A stretch of 11,314 nucleotides of DNA from Saccoglossus kowalevskii (lineage: Eukaryota > Hemichordata > Enteropneusta > Harrimaniidae). The stretch is taken from NCBI RefSeq assembly GCF_000003605.2, contig NW_003149268.1, forward strand, positions 249,498 to 260,811. Reading direction: 5' to 3'. This document shows positions 1 through 7,988 of the stretch, piece by piece. The notes beneath the pieces were generated by a model, which made no database searches, was not told where the DNA came from, and saw only the letters and a program-made list of their open reading frames with translations. Position 1 is the stretch's first letter. Every line of letters starts with the position of its first letter. A program made the position numbers and the translations under genes.

Positions 1-9
1 CCCCCCCCC
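1..9. repeat. C9 homopolymer at the window edge
   Basis: The window starts inside or at a run of at least nine C; its true length cannot be seen. Confidence 0.85.
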
Positions 10-320
10 GTTTATTAGTCAGTCCAATTACTTACACTATTTGTTTAAATTAGATATTTGTCTAAGTTAGACAAAGTGGGTCTTACTACTGCCAGCCACT
101 TCACCCACCAGGTGAATGGCACCTCAAGGGATTATGGGTATTACCTGTAGAATCTCTAGTTTCGCTCCACTTTTCCAAGCTGAAGCACATGAAAATATGG
201 AAGGCCAGTTCCTCACGTCTTTGGTTCTTTGCTCTAAAGATGTGGTTCATAAGGTGAGTCAACCTGAAAGACCACAAAATTATCAGTGAGGTACAGAGAT
301 TTTAGTAACTATCTTGAACG

Positions 321-342
321 ACTTTAAGTCAACTTTAAGTCA
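321..342. repeat. Tandem duplication of an 11-base unit
   Basis: ACTTTAAGTCA occurs twice, back to back, with no mismatch. Confidence 0.8.
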
Positions 343-896
343 ACAAATTTACGACCAGTTTTAGCCTGCCTAGATCTTTTTCTACTAGAAACATTTTTGT
401 GATGAAACCAGGCTCGGTTACTGGGCACTGCTGGACATGAATATATTCCCCACTTAATACGGATATTTATGTGTGCGTAGGTTGTACAAGTAAGATATTT
501 TCAGGGGATGTTTCCTGGCTACTAGCTTGAAGACGACAGAGACAAGTAAACAATGCCTTCAATGTTTACCAGTATTCCTAATCTTTAACCAAAATAGTGG
601 TAGTAATAGGGGGGTGCCATAAACTTACTGTACGAGAAAACTGTATCATAGAATAGTTTTATATTTTTTTCTCTCAAAATTGACAAAGAGGGCGATGTAC
701 CATATTTACGCCCTCTCTGAAATATAAATACTGTATCAGTAACCTAAAGCGAAATGTGGTTATTTTTGGGGGGATTTTGCAATCACACCAAGGAATGGCA
801 GAGCAGTAATGTCTCTGAAAAAAATAAAATAAATCCTATAAAAGTATTGGGAAAAGTACCACAATTTTCATATCACACAGATATTTCTATCAATCG

Positions 897-1000
897 CTTG
901 TTGCGTTGGCTGGTTCCCGCCTCAAGTGTCATGGCGTACGAAGCCACATCCTACCTGCCATTCGCAAAGGACGCCGGGAACCAGCGAACTTGTTGCGTTG
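897..1000. repeat. Inverted repeat bounded by 12-base direct repeats
   Basis: CTTGTTGCGTTG occurs at 897-908 and again at 989-1000. Between them, GCTGGTTCCCG (909-919) and CGGGAACCAGC (975-985) are perfect reverse complements. The inner segment is more GC-rich than its surroundings. The layout resembles a very small foldback element with a duplicated flank, but the length (about 80 bases) and the three extra bases (GAA) before the second direct repeat fit no family I can name. Confidence 0.6.
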
Positions 1001-2398
1001 CTTGGGCACAATGCGCATTTATACCGCCCTCACGCATCAAATTCTCTTAAACGTTCGTTTAAATTGAGGACAAAATAGTACGACCAGCAGGGATTCTCAC
1101 AGAAACGGTATGGATGAATGTCCTTTAATTCACCCGCCACCAAACCGACTAATCCATTATAACACAGAAAAACTAACCATACACGGCTGTTATATGTTAG
1201 TATGTTTTTTTTATGAATTTTGAATGAAAGGCAACGCAAATTTGATTAAAAAAAATCCTATCTGCATGGTAATATTTTGCCATGAACGCCAACAATTTAT
1301 CCAGTCAAAAGTTGTACAACACTTGAATGTATTTTTCGATAATTTCTTTGTTAATTATGGACCAATTTCTATTGGCTACAGATCTTAGTCAAAATATTTG
1401 AAAAACAAATATTTGGACGACTATTTTGTGAAAGGCAACTAGAAGGGTTGGACTCGTTGAACTATGTTCCAGGCATATTTCAGTAATGCAGTGGAACCCA
1501 ATATGAATTGTTTCCGTGATCACCTTTTTCCGGCGCCAGATGTAATATCATTGAGTATTCATATTAGAGTCTAACGTGCCTGCTCAAGTGACAATGGCAC
1601 CAATCTCGCGGCTGAGATGAACGTTGAAACTGTAACGCTATAACAGAGACGGCTTCGTTCCGCTAATGACGGAACCACCCTAATTGTTCATCGCTAGATA
1701 TTGTGCCGCGCGTAAATACGTCGCCCAGGGGTTAGCCATTTGACCGAGGAAGGAGAATTAGGATTTTCCAAATATCCAATATGTTATTCAAATTTGCACA
1801 ATTGTTTATTCACATCTTCAAACTTCTATTCTTACCTTTTTTTTTATTTTATTTTTTATAAAATCCTCTAGCCCGTCCCAGATTTTCTGTTTTAAATAGG
1901 GAACCCAGGTTCTTATGAGTAACGTTAATAATTGAAAGATATCATATGAACAGTGTCGGGGTCAAAGGGCAGGGGAAAACATATCAACAAGATAGCATTC
2001 TGTGTTACTTTGTACTCGTTTCAAAGTTTGTGACCCGAAGACCAGGTCAAACGCATACTCTGGTAATAGCTTTGAATGGCACACATTTTCCCGCGAAAAA
2101 TGATTCCATAGATTCGGTGTGGACAACAGCGTTTTCTAGAAAGAATATTTTTTTGTTTCTTTATGTTGGTTTGTTAAAAAATGCAATATGGACGAGAAAA
2201 GATTTTTTTTTTAAATATTTGTTTGATACTTTATGTTTATGAATTAGACTGAACTATCATGACATAAACACGCCGTTCTTGTCGCACACATCGCAGTTTG
2301 ATCGTTCGATAAAACACGTTTGGGACTAGAAATCTCTCCACACAACAAAATATATACTACCGATGTCGGACACAGTTCCCCCACATACGATTGTTGCA
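1001..2398. other. Noncoding stretch, nothing identified
   Basis: AT-rich with long T runs (for example 1838-1860) and no recognisable gene. A small inverted repeat, GTTCCG/CGGAAC, lies near 1656-1674. Open frames at 1030-1239 (minus) and 1946-2242 (plus) have random-looking products. Confidence 0.5.
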
Positions 2399-2507
2399 TC
2401 ATAGACAATGTAGCAGGACTACTATACTGTCTATGACTGTAGTCATTTTATATGCACTTCCTTTGAAGTGCAACGGGGGCACCGTTTGGCATATACCGTG
2501 GTATATG
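2399..2507. repeat. Cluster of three perfect hairpins
   Basis: TCATAGACA (2399-2407) pairs with TGTCTATGA (2428-2436). TGCACTTC (2453-2460) pairs with GAAGTGCA (2465-2472) over a four-base loop. CATATACC (2490-2497) pairs with GGTATATG (2500-2507) around two bases. Three perfect stems of 8-9 bases in 109 bases is unusual. It may be a decayed foldback element or a structured RNA; no known RNA family was recognised. Confidence 0.55.
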
Positions 2508-3584
2508 GAAACACTCTGCAGCTTACGGCACCGGTGATTATCCACCGTGGCAATCATGAGTAGTCTGCACTAACAGATAACGTGGATATGCTTCATGTAT
2601 TTCGAGAACACAGATTTTTTTTTTCTCTCTTCTATTGCTGAATGGTGTTTTGCTAGACTTTATGAGCGCAATAGTCATTATTGGACTTAATTTGATTTAC
2701 AGCCATACAAAATATGTATATATGAACTCTAAGGAACGATATGTAATATATATGGATGGCACAAAGAAATCTTAACATCCATTTGATAAGGACAAGTACA
2801 TTTTTACTTAGGTTGGTTTCTCAAAGATTGACAGCACGTTTTGTACTTCTTTGAATTGTCTTGCACCATAATTTGAGTTAAACTTGCCATTCTGATCACA
2901 AATTGCAAACCGTAACAAAACAAAACAAATAGAAATTCAATATTATGCCAATAAAAAGTTTCATCGAAGTCAAAGTCAAAGTCAAATCACAGTTCCTCTA
3001 TTGAGGGAATGTTGTGAAATCACCAAAACAGATAATTGTTAGTAATTTGCAGCTCCGTGCAGTATCCTCTTTTTCTCATTGGTTATGCCGCGTGGCATTT
3101 TTGACGAGTCTGCCTGTTGCACCACGTACGTTTAATTGTGACCCCCTAAACATTTTTTGTGGAAAAAAGTGAAATGCCTGTATAACTGTATGATCGGGTC
3201 GTGACAAGATTATTAAACACCAGCGTCTGCGAAATACAATAGGCCGCTCAAACTCAGAACTGAACCTTGGCCTCGCGTTTTAGTTTCTGATGTGTGAAAC
3301 GTACAAAGCACTTCAAAGTCTTTTCTGTAAACAGATCCGGACGGCGCTAGTTCCCACACGAGGCTACAGAAATAGGTGTTAGAAGTCCCCGCCTTTTTAA
3401 TTAAACTTTTTCCGCACAAAGTACCTATTGCGAGCCACCATTGTGGGCGGTTCAAAACACCGAGACAGACCCCAATGCTAATTACGAGAAAACTGCAATA
3501 GCATTGCTGGCCGTTGCCACGATACTGTTGACATTCAATCATAGTCAGGGGGCGAATGTCAATAAATATGAGCATCTATTTGTG
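2508..3584. other. Noncoding stretch, no gene recognised
   Basis: Contains alternating AT patches near 2713-2755 and the AAGTCA repeat. A 120-codon minus-strand frame begins at 3213 but overlaps an equally long plus-strand frame and resembles nothing known. Confidence 0.45.
2967..2984. repeat. (AAGTCA)3 microsatellite
   Basis: Three exact tandem copies of AAGTCA, followed by a broken fourth (AATCA). Just after it, CCTC-TATT-GAGG can form a small hairpin. Confidence 0.8.
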
Positions 3585-3598
3585 TACACACGTGTGTA
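3585..3598. promoter_or_regulatory. 14-base perfect palindrome with CACGTG E-box core
   Basis: TACACACGTGTGTA equals its own reverse complement and has a CACGTG centre, the class bound by bHLH factors such as Myc/Max or USF. No gene start is evident nearby, so function is unproven. Confidence 0.35.
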
Positions 3599-3690
3599 TT
3601 CGATTCACACCTGCATCGCACCTGGCAATAGTTTAACACCTCTCAAAATATCCCAACTACTTCAGTTGACCCCAGTCTCTAAGCGCACGT

Positions 3691-3702
3691 ACACTCGAGT
3701 GT
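3691..3702. promoter_or_regulatory. 12-base perfect palindrome with CTCGAG core
   Basis: ACACTCGAGTGT is self-complementary and lies about 100 bases from the CACGTG palindrome, sharing the pattern of ACAC/GTGT arms around a six-base E-box-like core. Functional status is unknown. Confidence 0.3.
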
Positions 3703-4092
3703 TTGGATTTGGGTTTACTTGTAAGACTACGCCATGTCCGGCACAATCCATACACCGCTACACATTCTTAACCCAATTGAACAGCTAAAGCGTTACCGTG
3801 TAGATTTCGCGCCATCCGAAGCGCTTTTGTTGTTTTTATTTGCCTAATTAATGCAAGCGCTCCACGGGTGCTTTACTTGGATGTTGTCTCGGCTAAAACA
3901 GTTTTTCGCTGCTCCCTACGGCGACTTACATTTCAAAAGAATATATAGATGGAGGCTGTGTAGGGATTTCAAAGCCGCTCTCGAGACAAGGTTACCTCCG
4001 TATAAAAAGAGTTGAACTTTTTTTGAAGTATTAGGCGCCGTTCGTGCATAATATCCCATATCGCGCCTTTCTTGTAACCAACCTTTGCCCCC

Positions 4093-4257
4093 ATGGAGTT
4101 CTCCGAAGCGACGGGGAGCCAACATGTCAAAGCGAAGCCCAACAAGCGCGATCTTACATTCTTTGGCCACCCTATGGCCCCTCGCAATTTGCATACAAAA
4201 AGCGTGAAAGACCAAGTGCAGAGATGTAATGGCGTTCGAGGTTTAAGTGTTAACTAA
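4093..4257 (+). other. Small open frame with good start context (54 codons), doubtful
   Basis: The ATG at 4093 sits in CCCCCATGG and follows an in-frame stop at 4075. The product begins MEFSEATGSQHVKAKP and ends at TAA 4255-4257. It is basic and not similar to any family I know. Overlapping open frames on the other strand and no splice or promoter signals make coding status doubtful. Confidence 0.12.
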
Positions 4258-4568
4258 CAGGACGGGCCACGTCCGACTATTTGTAGTTATATTCCAACAA
4301 TAATGGTGTGGTCCACCCGTCAAAGGTCTCCGTCTATCGTGTCAGGTTACAGCACTGCCAACACTGATAATTCCAACGTGGATACTGATTATGGGGCGAA
4401 TTATTTCCCTCAGCTGTCAACACCTAACACAAGTCTCTGATCTTCCACGGTTATCAGACCAGCCGAGTCCATTGGGGGAGACGCAATGACTTGCTCAAGT
4501 GGGCAATAGAACAACACTTTGTTGTTACACGGAATGAGAATTGAAACCCTTAATAAAACGCCAGACAT

Positions 4569-4578
4569 GGGGGGGGGG
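4569..4578 (+). repeat. G10 homopolymer
   Basis: Ten consecutive G after ACAT, followed by AACAGTATATACATATATAT. This is a simple repeat. Confidence 0.9.
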
Positions 4579-4685
4579 AACAGTATATACATATATATCG
4601 GATATTCGTAGGGCAGGAACCCAAACACACACAAGCAGAACGGTCATCACATTACAGGGCAACAAAAACAGCCCTATCCGGACTT

Positions 4686-4691
4686 TTTATT
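4686..4691 (-). terminator. Candidate polyadenylation signal AATAAA for RGM
   Basis: A canonical AATAAA on the minus strand lies about 570 bases past the RGM stop. It is a plausible end of a 3' UTR spanning roughly 5260 to 4670; short AT hexamers also occur by chance. Confidence 0.35.
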
Positions 4692-5260
4692 TGACATTGG
4701 GTGGTGTGATAGTATAAATTTGATATATTTTCGTTCGGCAAAACACTTTGTATTCATTTTTTTACTAGAAAAAAATCACTTTAAAATGTACAACTCTTGT
4801 TGAACTTTTCGCCTTTGTTTTTTTTTCTCCTTTAGTTGATCTGGTTGAAACCGATGGCCTACTTATTAACAAAGAGGGGGTTATTTAGCTTACAAAGTGC
4901 CTACACGAAGGCTATGCTTAATTTAATATTGAGGTCACTGAAGAGTCTGGCAGGGAACAGGCTTTTCGGAAACATTTTTTATGTAAAAAAAAACAACTCC
5001 TGTATTGTGACCCGTGATAGGGTTTATCTTTTTTATATAAATTATTACTGATCTAAACAGTTTTTGTTCACATCTTATGTACATGTTCTGCAGATCTGTA
5101 GAGGATTTTAGCTATCCCTACAAGTGCCTTTCTAAAAAAAATAAAAAGCACATAACCATCAAAATGTTTTTTTGACTCAACATATATACAGCACTTCTGT
5201 GTTCTCATGTAATATTGTATAGAAGATATTTTTGTAATATATATTATTATATTAGTTACG
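4692..5260 (-). other. Probable RGM 3' untranslated region
   Basis: This AT-rich stretch lies between the stop codon and the distal AATAAA. It has many A and T runs and no convincing coding frame on either strand. Assignment as 3' UTR rests on position only. Confidence 0.4.
4922..4927 (-). terminator. Candidate polyadenylation signal ATTAAA for RGM
   Basis: On the minus strand ATTAAA lies about 335 bases after the RGM stop in AT-rich DNA. It is the nearer of two candidates; usage cannot be told from sequence. Confidence 0.3.
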
Positions 5261-5950
5261 CTAATGTCTGCTTTCTCCCATCATTGATAATAAAACAAGT
5301 AAGACAATACAGGCCCCTAGCGTCCAACAGTTTGTAGTCCTTGAGGGGGCACGATTGTAAGCCACCTCCAGTGAGGTTTTATTCTGTAACGGCACGTCCG
5401 TAGTCCTGTTACGGTGCACGTTAGCATTTGGAAGAAGCTCTTGGTAGTCTTTTAGTGCTTTTTTGGCAGCCATTGTAAAATTGACGTCTCCCGTCGTAAT
5501 AAGGTCAAACACACAGGAGTCAAAGTAGAAGTCCGTGACATTGGCCTCTAAGCACTTGGCAATCGCGGTTTCCTTGGACATGACAAGTCCGCTGGTATCT
5601 TTTATTTGATTTGGCGATGACAACAGTTCGTTGAAATCTATTTTTTCTTGGTGCGGACATCCCTTAACACAAAGTTCGAGTCCGTCTTTGACACCAGTGT
5701 CGACCAGATCTCCTGGCATGCGAATAGCAAAAGTAAGGTAGCTTCCGACTTGCCGCACAACAATCGTGGTGGCGATAAATTTGGCGTGGATTTCCACATG
5801 TTTTCCAGGCAAAATCTCCACAATGACAAGACTCCTGCCGGGTCCACTGCTATAGGTGCCGTCAACAAACGACGCCGGTAAATTACCCGTCTGGGCCTGG
5901 TAAAGTTTTTGTTCTGAGCACTCTGAATGCCCTTTGATAATGACCGTCAA
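5261..5950 (-). CDS. RGM: RGM exon 3: C-terminal neogenin-binding domain and GPI tail
   Basis: This exon encodes residues 190-418 and a TAG stop at 5263-5261. Conserved stretches include LPASFVDGTYSSG (213-225), KHVEIHAKFIATTIVVRQVG (239-258), YLTFAIRMPGD (260-270), ELCVKGCPH (281-289), IAKC (319-322) and DSCVFDLITTGDVNFT (333-348). In vertebrates this half binds neogenin. Five cysteines complete the 14-cysteine family pattern; two more lie in the tail. The end, NCWTLGACIVLLVLLSMM followed by GESRH, is a hydrophobic segment with a very short polar tail, as in GPI-anchored precursors; the omega residue is probably a Ser, Asn or Ala in APSRTTN just before it. In the genome the frame stays open upstream through the acceptor to an apparent start at 6046, but those 32 codons are intron. 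Confidence 0.97.
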   Translation of the reverse strand: MTVIIKGHSECSEQKLYQAQTGNLPASFVDGTYSSGPGRSLVIVEILPGKHVEIHAKFIATTIVVRQVGSYLTFAIRMPGDLVDTGVKDGLELCVKGCPHQEKIDFNELLSSPNQIKDTSGLVMSKETAIAKCLEANVTDFYFDSCVFDLITTGDVNFTMAAKKALKDYQELLPNANVHRNRTTDVPLQNKTSLEVAYNRAPSRTTNCWTLGACIVLLVLLSMMGESRH

Positions 5951-7230
5951 CTGTGAAAGACAAAATAAGAAAGACGGGTGAACAATTGAAACATTAAGAA
6001 GACTGTACAACAGATAAACTACAGTTTTGACAAAAAACGTAAACATTAAAGCATTTTCTTCGAACCCAGTGGCTGACCGAATAAATACTGAACTGTTTAA
6101 ATCGGCATGGAAAAAACACTTGTATACATTTGATTAAACTGAGAATATAACGACAAATAAAATAGGGAACTAACTGACAATGTCAGATTGTGGTTTCAAC
6201 GACATGAATGGGGGACAAAAACATTGCTTTGTTATTTTGAACTTAGACCAGCCAGTGACGGAAACCATCCCAAATATTGTCGAAGCACGCCAGCGTAGGA
6301 CACTTACACTACTTTTAAACAGGATTACTTGAATCACGAGTTATTCTAGTTGGGAAACATACACAGTCGAGTAAACATACTTCGCCGTATGTGGCATAAA
6401 AGAAAGCCAGGCAATATTTAAATTAGGCACAAACCTGGTCAGTTGCTGTCGCACTAGAACCGTCCACTAAAGGCACATTAGTAACTTGTACAGCTAAATG
6501 ACGATTGTCTATGAGCGGCCACGCTCCAGCAACTTTACACGTTTCAAACACATCGTCAAACGTTCTCAAATGCGGGTCTCCAAAAAGACCACAGTGTTTG
6601 AAGGTACGGGGTCCATGGTGGCTGCTACACCGCGTTTCAACTTCCGATGGTTTTGGAGTCGGTCTCGAATGATGCGAGCCCCCGCCGTGAGCCGGGGGGG
6701 TGTTGGAACAGTTATAGGTTTGCATTAGATCCGGAATAAGAGTCACTGTAGTATGATAATGAAGATCCCCGCGACAAGTACGGGCTGTAGCATCTACACA
6801 ACTACGGTACAAACGTAACGCATCACAATATTCAGCGTCCGACGTGGGCGACAAATGATCCGTATTATCGGCATATTCCTTTGAGCACTTGAGTATCTTG
6901 CACGCTGAGTTAACTGTAAAGGAAATCAGAGAAAACAGTGTTATCGTCATTTCAGGCGAGAATACGCTGACACGAATTAGCAAGTTTGAGTAGAGTTTGA
7001 TCGTTCAACATGGTGGCCACCACTATGTGTGCGTTGTTTTAAAACACCATTAGCAAAGGGCGCTGCTGCTGCTACTAAACCGGACGGACATTGTTATAAG
7101 CGTTGAAAACGGAACGGAAAACTCATTGTATGTTTACATTACCTGAAGACGCCAGTGTAACTAGGATCACAATCTGTAGAAATATGGGTGAAGGGCGAAC
7201 AGCCAAGCTGCAAAAACGCCTTCTCCCCAT
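5261..7230 (-). CDS. RGM: Repulsive guidance molecule (RGM/hemojuvelin family), complete three-exon gene
   Basis: Join of 7230-7143, 6913-6435 and 5950-5261 gives 1257 coding bases and 418 residues. Family knowledge: RGMs are GPI-anchored surface proteins that act as BMP co-receptors and neogenin ligands, in axon guidance and, for hemojuvelin, iron control. Seen here, in order: signal peptide (1 to about 33), CKILKC (34-39), RGD (77-79), a Gly/His/Pro-rich linker (about 102-120), CGLFGDPHLRTF (137-148) with the Asp142-Pro143 bond that RGMs cleave themselves, the type-D-like segment with TIVVRQVG (251-258) and ELCVKGC (281-287), DSCVFDLITTGDVNFT (333-348), and a hydrophobic tail (398-413) typical of GPI addition. 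There are 9 cysteines in exon 2 and 5 in exon 3 before the tail, the 14 of vertebrate RGMs. N-X-S/T sites are at 97, 326, 346, 370 and 379. I cannot assign it to RGMa, b or c; an invertebrate pro-orthologue is most likely. Confidence 0.95.
5951..6434 (-). other. RGM intron 2 (phase 0, 484 bases)
   Basis: GT at 6434-6433 and a TTTTGTCTTTCACAG acceptor ending at 5951 bound the intron. Codons are complete on both sides: Gln189 before and Leu190 after. The joined text TATDQ-LTVIIKG matches the continuous run in vertebrate RGMs, so the junction is well fixed. Nothing else is evident inside; it is AT-rich. Confidence 0.95.
6435..6913 (-). CDS. RGM: RGM exon 2: N-terminal BMP-binding domain, RGD and self-cleavage site
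   Basis: This exon encodes the end of codon 30 and residues 31-189. It opens with NSACKILKC and contains TARTCRGDLHYH, YNCS (a glycosylation site), KHCGLFGDPHLRTF and ETCKVAGAWPLIDN, all hallmark RGM stretches, and ends SSATATDQ. In vertebrate RGMs the N-terminal cysteine-rich part binds BMP2/4, and the GDPH bond is cut autocatalytically, with the halves held by disulfides. The donor is CAG followed by GTTTGT at 6434; reading through gives only three more codons and a stop. The Pro/Gly/His-rich linker includes a run of seven C on the coding strand (6700-6694), an indel-prone place. As I recall, vertebrate RGM genes are split at the same two points. Confidence 0.97.
6914..7142 (-). other. RGM intron 1 (phase 1, 229 bases)
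   Basis: The intron starts GTAATG at 7142 and ends with a pyrimidine-rich tract and TTTACAG at 6914. It splits codon 30 after its first base, next to the signal peptide end, where phase-1 introns are common in secreted proteins. The acceptor tract happens to be open in the RGM frame from an ATG at 6950, encoding MTITLFSLISFTVNSA, so an intron-retaining or internally started transcript would still encode a hydrophobic leader. The intron also contains GCCACCATG (ATG at 7011-7009) in another frame, which stops after 19 codons. Confidence 0.85.
7143..7230 (-). CDS. RGM: RGM exon 1: start codon and signal peptide
   Basis: This exon encodes 29 residues plus the first base of codon 30. It begins MGRRRFCSLAVRPSP and continues with a hydrophobic core, IFLQIVILVTLA (16-27), then SS. 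The basic n-region, hydrophobic core and small residues near the end are a textbook signal peptide; cleavage is likely between residues 27 and 33. The ATG at 7230 has G at -3 and G at +4 and is the first in-frame ATG after a stop at 7323-7321. The exon ends in CAG followed by GTAATG, a strong donor. The leftover G joins TT of exon 2 to make Val30, leading directly into NSACKILKC. The exon is too short to stand out as an open frame; the case rests on the donor, the phase match and the signal-peptide character. Confidence 0.88.
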
Positions 7231-7566
7231 ACCCTTCCATGCAGTACGGGCTGACGGTAACTGATTCGATGTAGCTGCACGATATGCTCTGTGGACATGA
7301 AAATAGAAATAACCAGTCAGCTAGCCATCAATCAAAGGAGACCGCGGTCAACGGGACGCTGAATGCCAAACTATCTGCCTCCTTAAGCCACGCCCAGGAC
7401 ATCCCAATACGCGAATAGAAGGTCCAACGTGGGACCTTAGTTTAACACCTTCGGGACCCGCCAGCAAAACAACTCGCCAATTCTCCGGCAAATGCGAGCT
7501 GGTAAAGGTCAATCGACAAACTGGGCAGGGCTTACCGCTGCTATTTGACACCCTCGGTCGAATTCT

Positions 7567-7670
7567 CCCCGCCTCCCGTTGTGACCCGATCGCCTATGTG
7601 CGTATCACCTATCAAGAGCCAGCTGTCAAATGTAATTGCGAATAAACATCGTTTGCTTGTTCTCTATTGG
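7567..7670 (-). promoter_or_regulatory. Candidate RGM promoter: GC box and CCAAT box
   Basis: Read on the minus strand there is CCAAT at 7670-7666 and GGGAGGCGGGG at 7577-7567, about 95 bases apart and 340-440 bases upstream of the RGM ATG. They lie in or beside a stretch (about 7330-7620) with some 22 CpG in 300 bases by hand count, more than the AT-rich flanks. No clear TATA box is placed. A 5' UTR intron is also possible: TTTTCATGTCCACAG ends at 7289, a fair acceptor just before the transcript segment carrying the start. Confidence 0.35.
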
Positions 7671-7882
7671 CCGATACCGTGACACAACAATCATCTCGTA
7701 AAAACCCTTTGTAAAAGCCCGATAGCGAAGAAAGCGTTAGCTCGCCAACACTTGAAAGCCATTCAGTTGCCAGTCACAAGCTTTAGCACGGATCAAGTCG
7801 GGTTTCACTGTCTCGCGGATGACATACATTCAATGAACCAACAAGCCACGTTTGTCTCCGTGCGTGTACATGGTGTAGCTAC

Positions 7883-7988
7883 GGGAGTGGGGCGGGGGGG
7901 GGGGGGGTCATGTGAAGAAATTACTGATAACGGTTACAAATAAACTATTTGTGCAACCATAGACCTTAGAAAGAGATCTATGGTGCAA
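7883..7988. repeat. G-rich block plus palindrome, copy 1 of a small diverged repeat
   Basis: A G-rich block (7883-7907: GGG, GGGG, then 14 G) is followed after 44 bases by an imperfect palindrome (7952-7988) reading TGCAACCATAGACCT, TAGAAAGAGAT, CTATGGTGCA. A second, less palindromic copy with the same TAGAAAGAGAT core and the same spacing to a G-rich block lies at 9956-10063. The G block could form a G-quadruplex on the plus strand. Confidence 0.45.

Larger units (their letters stand above)
6910..7240 (-). promoter_or_regulatory. Upstream overlapping reading frame (uORF) in the RGM transcript
   Basis: An ATG at 7240-7238, ten bases before the RGM ATG and in a different frame, opens a frame beginning MEGYGEKAFLQLGC. 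It crosses the first splice junction (AG plus T) and stops at TAA 6912-6910, giving 33 codons when intron 1 is removed. Its context is weak (T at -3), whereas the RGM ATG has G at -3 and +4, so leaky scanning to RGM is expected with some damping. The frame exists in the sequence; the regulatory role is inferred. Confidence 0.4.

Noticed and set aside
754-1050. 98-codon plus-strand open frame
   Set aside because: No family resemblance, and it includes the inverted-repeat unit at 897-1000, which explains its unusual composition.
3213-3788. Overlapping 120-codon minus-strand and 115-codon plus-strand open frames
   Set aside because: Antisense to each other, no recognisable family, no splice or promoter signals; likely chance openness of one stretch.
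5951-6046. N-terminal 32 codons of the open frame that contains exon 3, beginning at an ATG at 6046
   Set aside because: They are the pyrimidine-rich end of intron 2, read by chance into exon 3; the RGM sequence continues from exon 2 at 5950.
6423-6983. Single-exon reading of the RGM N-terminal part starting at 6983 or 6950 and ending at the stop at 6423
   Set aside because: The 6983 start is TTG, the upstream part is intron 1, and the last three codons are read past a CAG/GTTTGT donor. Splicing gives a better leader and restores the family sequence on both sides.
7009-7011. ATG in a perfect GCCACCATG context on the minus strand
   Set aside because: It lies in intron 1, is out of frame with RGM and stops after 19 codons; no donor there rescues a signal peptide.
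7348-7551. Minus-strand 67-codon frame beginning near a GTG at 7551, with a CPVC motif
   Set aside because: No ATG start, no family match, and it falls in the CpG-rich promoter-like block, where stops are rarer by composition.
7752-7943. LADDI peptide resembling the reverse-transcriptase YADD motif
   Set aside because: Flanking residues do not match any RT family, the frame is short, and it runs into a poly-G tract.
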